In this document: positions 61,889 through 64,000 of the stretch, piece by piece
How positions within the stretch are numbered: the stretch's first letter is position 1
Layout: each line of letters opens with the position of its first letter
Assembly (NCBI GenBank): GCA_036924285.1
Contig: JAYKYS010000008.1
Location: 24,475,001 to 24,539,000 of the forward strand
Origin: Asterella californica
Taxonomy: Eukaryota > Streptophyta > Marchantiopsida > Marchantiales > Aytoniaceae
DNA length: 64,000 bases
Reading direction: 5' to 3'
Notes under the pieces: model-generated
Database searches by the model: none
The model's input: only the letters and a program-made list of their open reading frames with translations
Told to the model about the DNA's origin: nothing
Program-made: the position numbers and the translations under genes

Positions 61889-64000
61889 TCATCCGTCACT
61901 CTCTTCCGTCTCAGTCTCTTCAGTAGCCGAGTCGTCTTTGTCTCTTGGCATCATCTGCTCAGACTCCAGAAAATTGAACAAATCTACTGATCCTCCTCGT
62001 TGTCTGAACAACTTCACTCGTTTGCCAGCCACAGATAGTTTCAAAGGAGTACCATCTAACTCACGTAAACTATAAGTGACATTCTCATAAACGTCTAGCA
62101 ACATAAGGCCCGAACCATCTTCGCGAGAACTTACGAAGTGTAGAATGCTGGTTCTCCAGCGTGCTATCATACACCAGAATCCAATCATCAACACGTATTG
62201 GCTTTGGTCGTAGTCGGTGAGTCTTGTTGAAATGCTCCTTGTTTCTAACTCGAGCCACCTTCAGCTTCTCTTGCGTCTCAGCAAGATCCTCCTCCCTTCG
62301 CTCCAACTGCCTAGTTCGTAAAGCAAGGAGTGAAGTATGATCTATACCATCTTCCCACAGTAGTGTAGCCCACGTAGGAAAGTCCTCCTCAGCAGACATG
62401 ATCGATTTCTGCCTCAACATAAGCTCAACCGGCATATAATCAGTCGTGGTACAGTGTGTAGTTCTATCAGCCCATAAAGCAAATGGGAGTAGTCTCGGTC
62501 ATTCCCTAGGCCTACCATCACATGTTTTTACTAAAGCATGAATAATAGAAGGGTGTCCTCGTTCACTCTTATCAATCCCTTCTGGATTCATGGCAGTAGT
62601 AAGTCGCAGCTTTACTCCATAACGAGCAAAGAACTCCTTCGCTTCTGCACCTCTCAGCTCACCCCTATCTGCTCGTAATCTTCCAACATATCCATAACGA
62701 CCGATAATATCTTCTAGCACGAATCTACATATGTTCTCTGTAGTCTTCGTCCGTAGTGCTCGTCCTTCCACGTAGTTGGAGAGATCTTCCCGAGCTAACA
62801 CCAAGTAACGCATCCCCCATAGTCCCGGTGGCATCATCACAAGATCAAGGACCCACGAAAAATGAATACTGGGTAGGTAGGTAGGTACAAGTCCATCTCT
62901 GTAACGGACTTTAGAGTAGAACTGGCAGTGCAGATACGACCCAACAAAATCCACTACGTCTTGATACGAACCCTTCCACCAGTATCGCTCCTTCATCTTC
63001 GTGTATGTAGCCCAGACTCCACGGTGTCCAGCCCACAAGGTGTCATGAAACTCCTTAAGCAGATTCAGCTTCGTTGGTTGATCATCCACCACTCTAGCCA
63101 GCATTCCGTCTCTTTTCTTCGGACGTTTCCACAGATAACCTTCACGTAGAAAATAACCGTACGCCTTTCGTCTGATCTCCTTGAACTCTGCATCGCTCCA
63201 ACCTTCTCGTCTGTATAATGAACTCAGGTAGAATCCAATGTCGCGGAACTTCTCTGTGTAGAACTCCTCTTTAAACGGTAGTGGTTCCAAGTCTGAAGTC
63301 TGCTGACCAACTTGGCACCAAACGTCTCTCCTCTCTTCATCTTCGACTTCTGCAATCATCTCTTCCTCATCTGTATAACGAGCCATAGATAACATATCTG
63401 CAACAGGATTATCCTTTCCTGCTATATGCTTCAGCTCAGGGTTCATACTCCGGATATAAGCAATCCATCGTAGCATTGCTATGTCTGGAGTATTACAGTT
63501 TGCTATCATACCTAGCAAAGGCAAACAATCTGTTTCTACTATCACACGGGCACCTATCAAGAACTCTCGATCTACCTTCATAGCAGTAACAGCTCCCCAC
63601 AACTCTCGCTTCACTTGAGGATAGTTAAGTTGTCTATCTGTTAAGATTCGAGCTCCAAATCTAGAAACAAACCGCACACCATCTGCGTCTTCCTGGCCAA
63701 CTGCCCATCCAATCGCCTTTGGACTCGTATCAACAGTTAGTACCACAGGTCTTCCGCTCTCGTAGCTAAGCCTCCTTAGTATAGGTGGAGACTTCAGAAT
63801 CTCCTTCAGCTGCTCCACCGTCTCGTGATGTTCTTGCTGCCAAGTAAACCTCTTCCCCTTTCTCAGAAGTGCATACAGAGGCTCGGCAATGTGTGCATAA
63901 TGAGGAATACTCACATGAAAGAACACACAAGCTCCTAAGAAACGTCGAACCTCACAGATGTTGGTACAATCTGCTATCCTTGCTATAGCATCTACCTTCT
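61889..64000 (-). pseudogene. Ty3/gypsy copy B pol: RNase H and integrase, runs off window
   Basis: From the right edge: end of RT (AEPLYALLRKGKRFTWQ), RNase H with Asp (LTVDTSPKAIGWA), Glu (KRELWGA) and Asp (ETDCLPLLG), then the IAGKDNPVADML tail and the same integrase as copy A. It is inactivated by a TGG-to-TGA stop (62501-62499, after DGRPRE) and a 2-bp deletion near 62098 in the GPY/F region relative to copy A. RT, protease, gag and the 5' LTR lie beyond the window. Copies A and B are about 90 percent alike at protein level by eye. Confidence 0.88.

Overview
The window is nuclear DNA of a green plant. It carries a plastid thylakoid-lumen protein gene (TLP18.3), a plant-type ALWAYS EARLY/LIN9 gene, plant-type multi-exon genes with short GT-AG introns, Arabidopsis-type TTTAGGG motifs and plant-type LTR retrotransposons. 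AT-rich, transposon-laden gaps between modest-sized genes, plus a non-LTR element with a restriction-like endonuclease, make me lean to a seedless plant (liverwort or moss grade). That placement is inference.

Layout. 1-4.6 kb (minus): GFAT, glutamine:fructose-6-phosphate aminotransferase, ten of probably eleven exons, terminal exon off the left edge. 4.96-5.3 kb (plus): an unrecognised short ORF divergent from GFAT. 5.3-19.1 kb: gene-poor AT-rich DNA with a foldback MITE cluster, head-to-head telomeric motifs, degenerate LTR-like repeats and a 121-bp tandem duplication. 19.1-20.0 kb (minus): TLP18.3, single exon. 22.0-26.0 kb (minus): HAT1/HAG2, type B histone acetyltransferase, ten exons. 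26.6-26.8 kb: a retroposon with a 46-A tract and 17-bp target-site duplication. 27.3-30.2 kb (minus): broken non-LTR retrotransposon with C2H2 finger, reverse transcriptase and restriction-like endonuclease. 31.4-32.7 kb: solo LTR. 33-36 kb: hairpins, tandem repeats, weak ORFs. 37.1-47.2 kb (plus): complete 18-exon ALY gene (SANT, DIRP, ALY C-terminus). 50.8-57.3 kb: old repeat invaded by an almost intact-length chromovirus (5.3 kb, TSD ACGTT). 57.5-64 kb (minus): two related Ty3/gypsy copies sharing LTRs with the solo LTR.

How genes work together. They form no operon or pathway. GFAT feeds UDP-GlcNAc synthesis, TLP18.3 acts in photosystem II repair, HAT1 acetylates newly made histone H4, and ALY is a MuvB/DREAM core subunit. 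HAT1 and ALY are both cell-cycle chromatin genes and both have E2F-like sites upstream, a possible common control.

Exon models for GFAT, HAT1 and ALY were built by hand from splice signals, reading phase and remembered family similarity. All three sum to whole codons, which supports the models, but no transcript was available. I see no clear new system. The most unusual items are the RLE-type non-LTR element, the foldback MITE cluster, the nested LTR history with an unoccupied paralogous site, and the GC-AG intron in GFAT.
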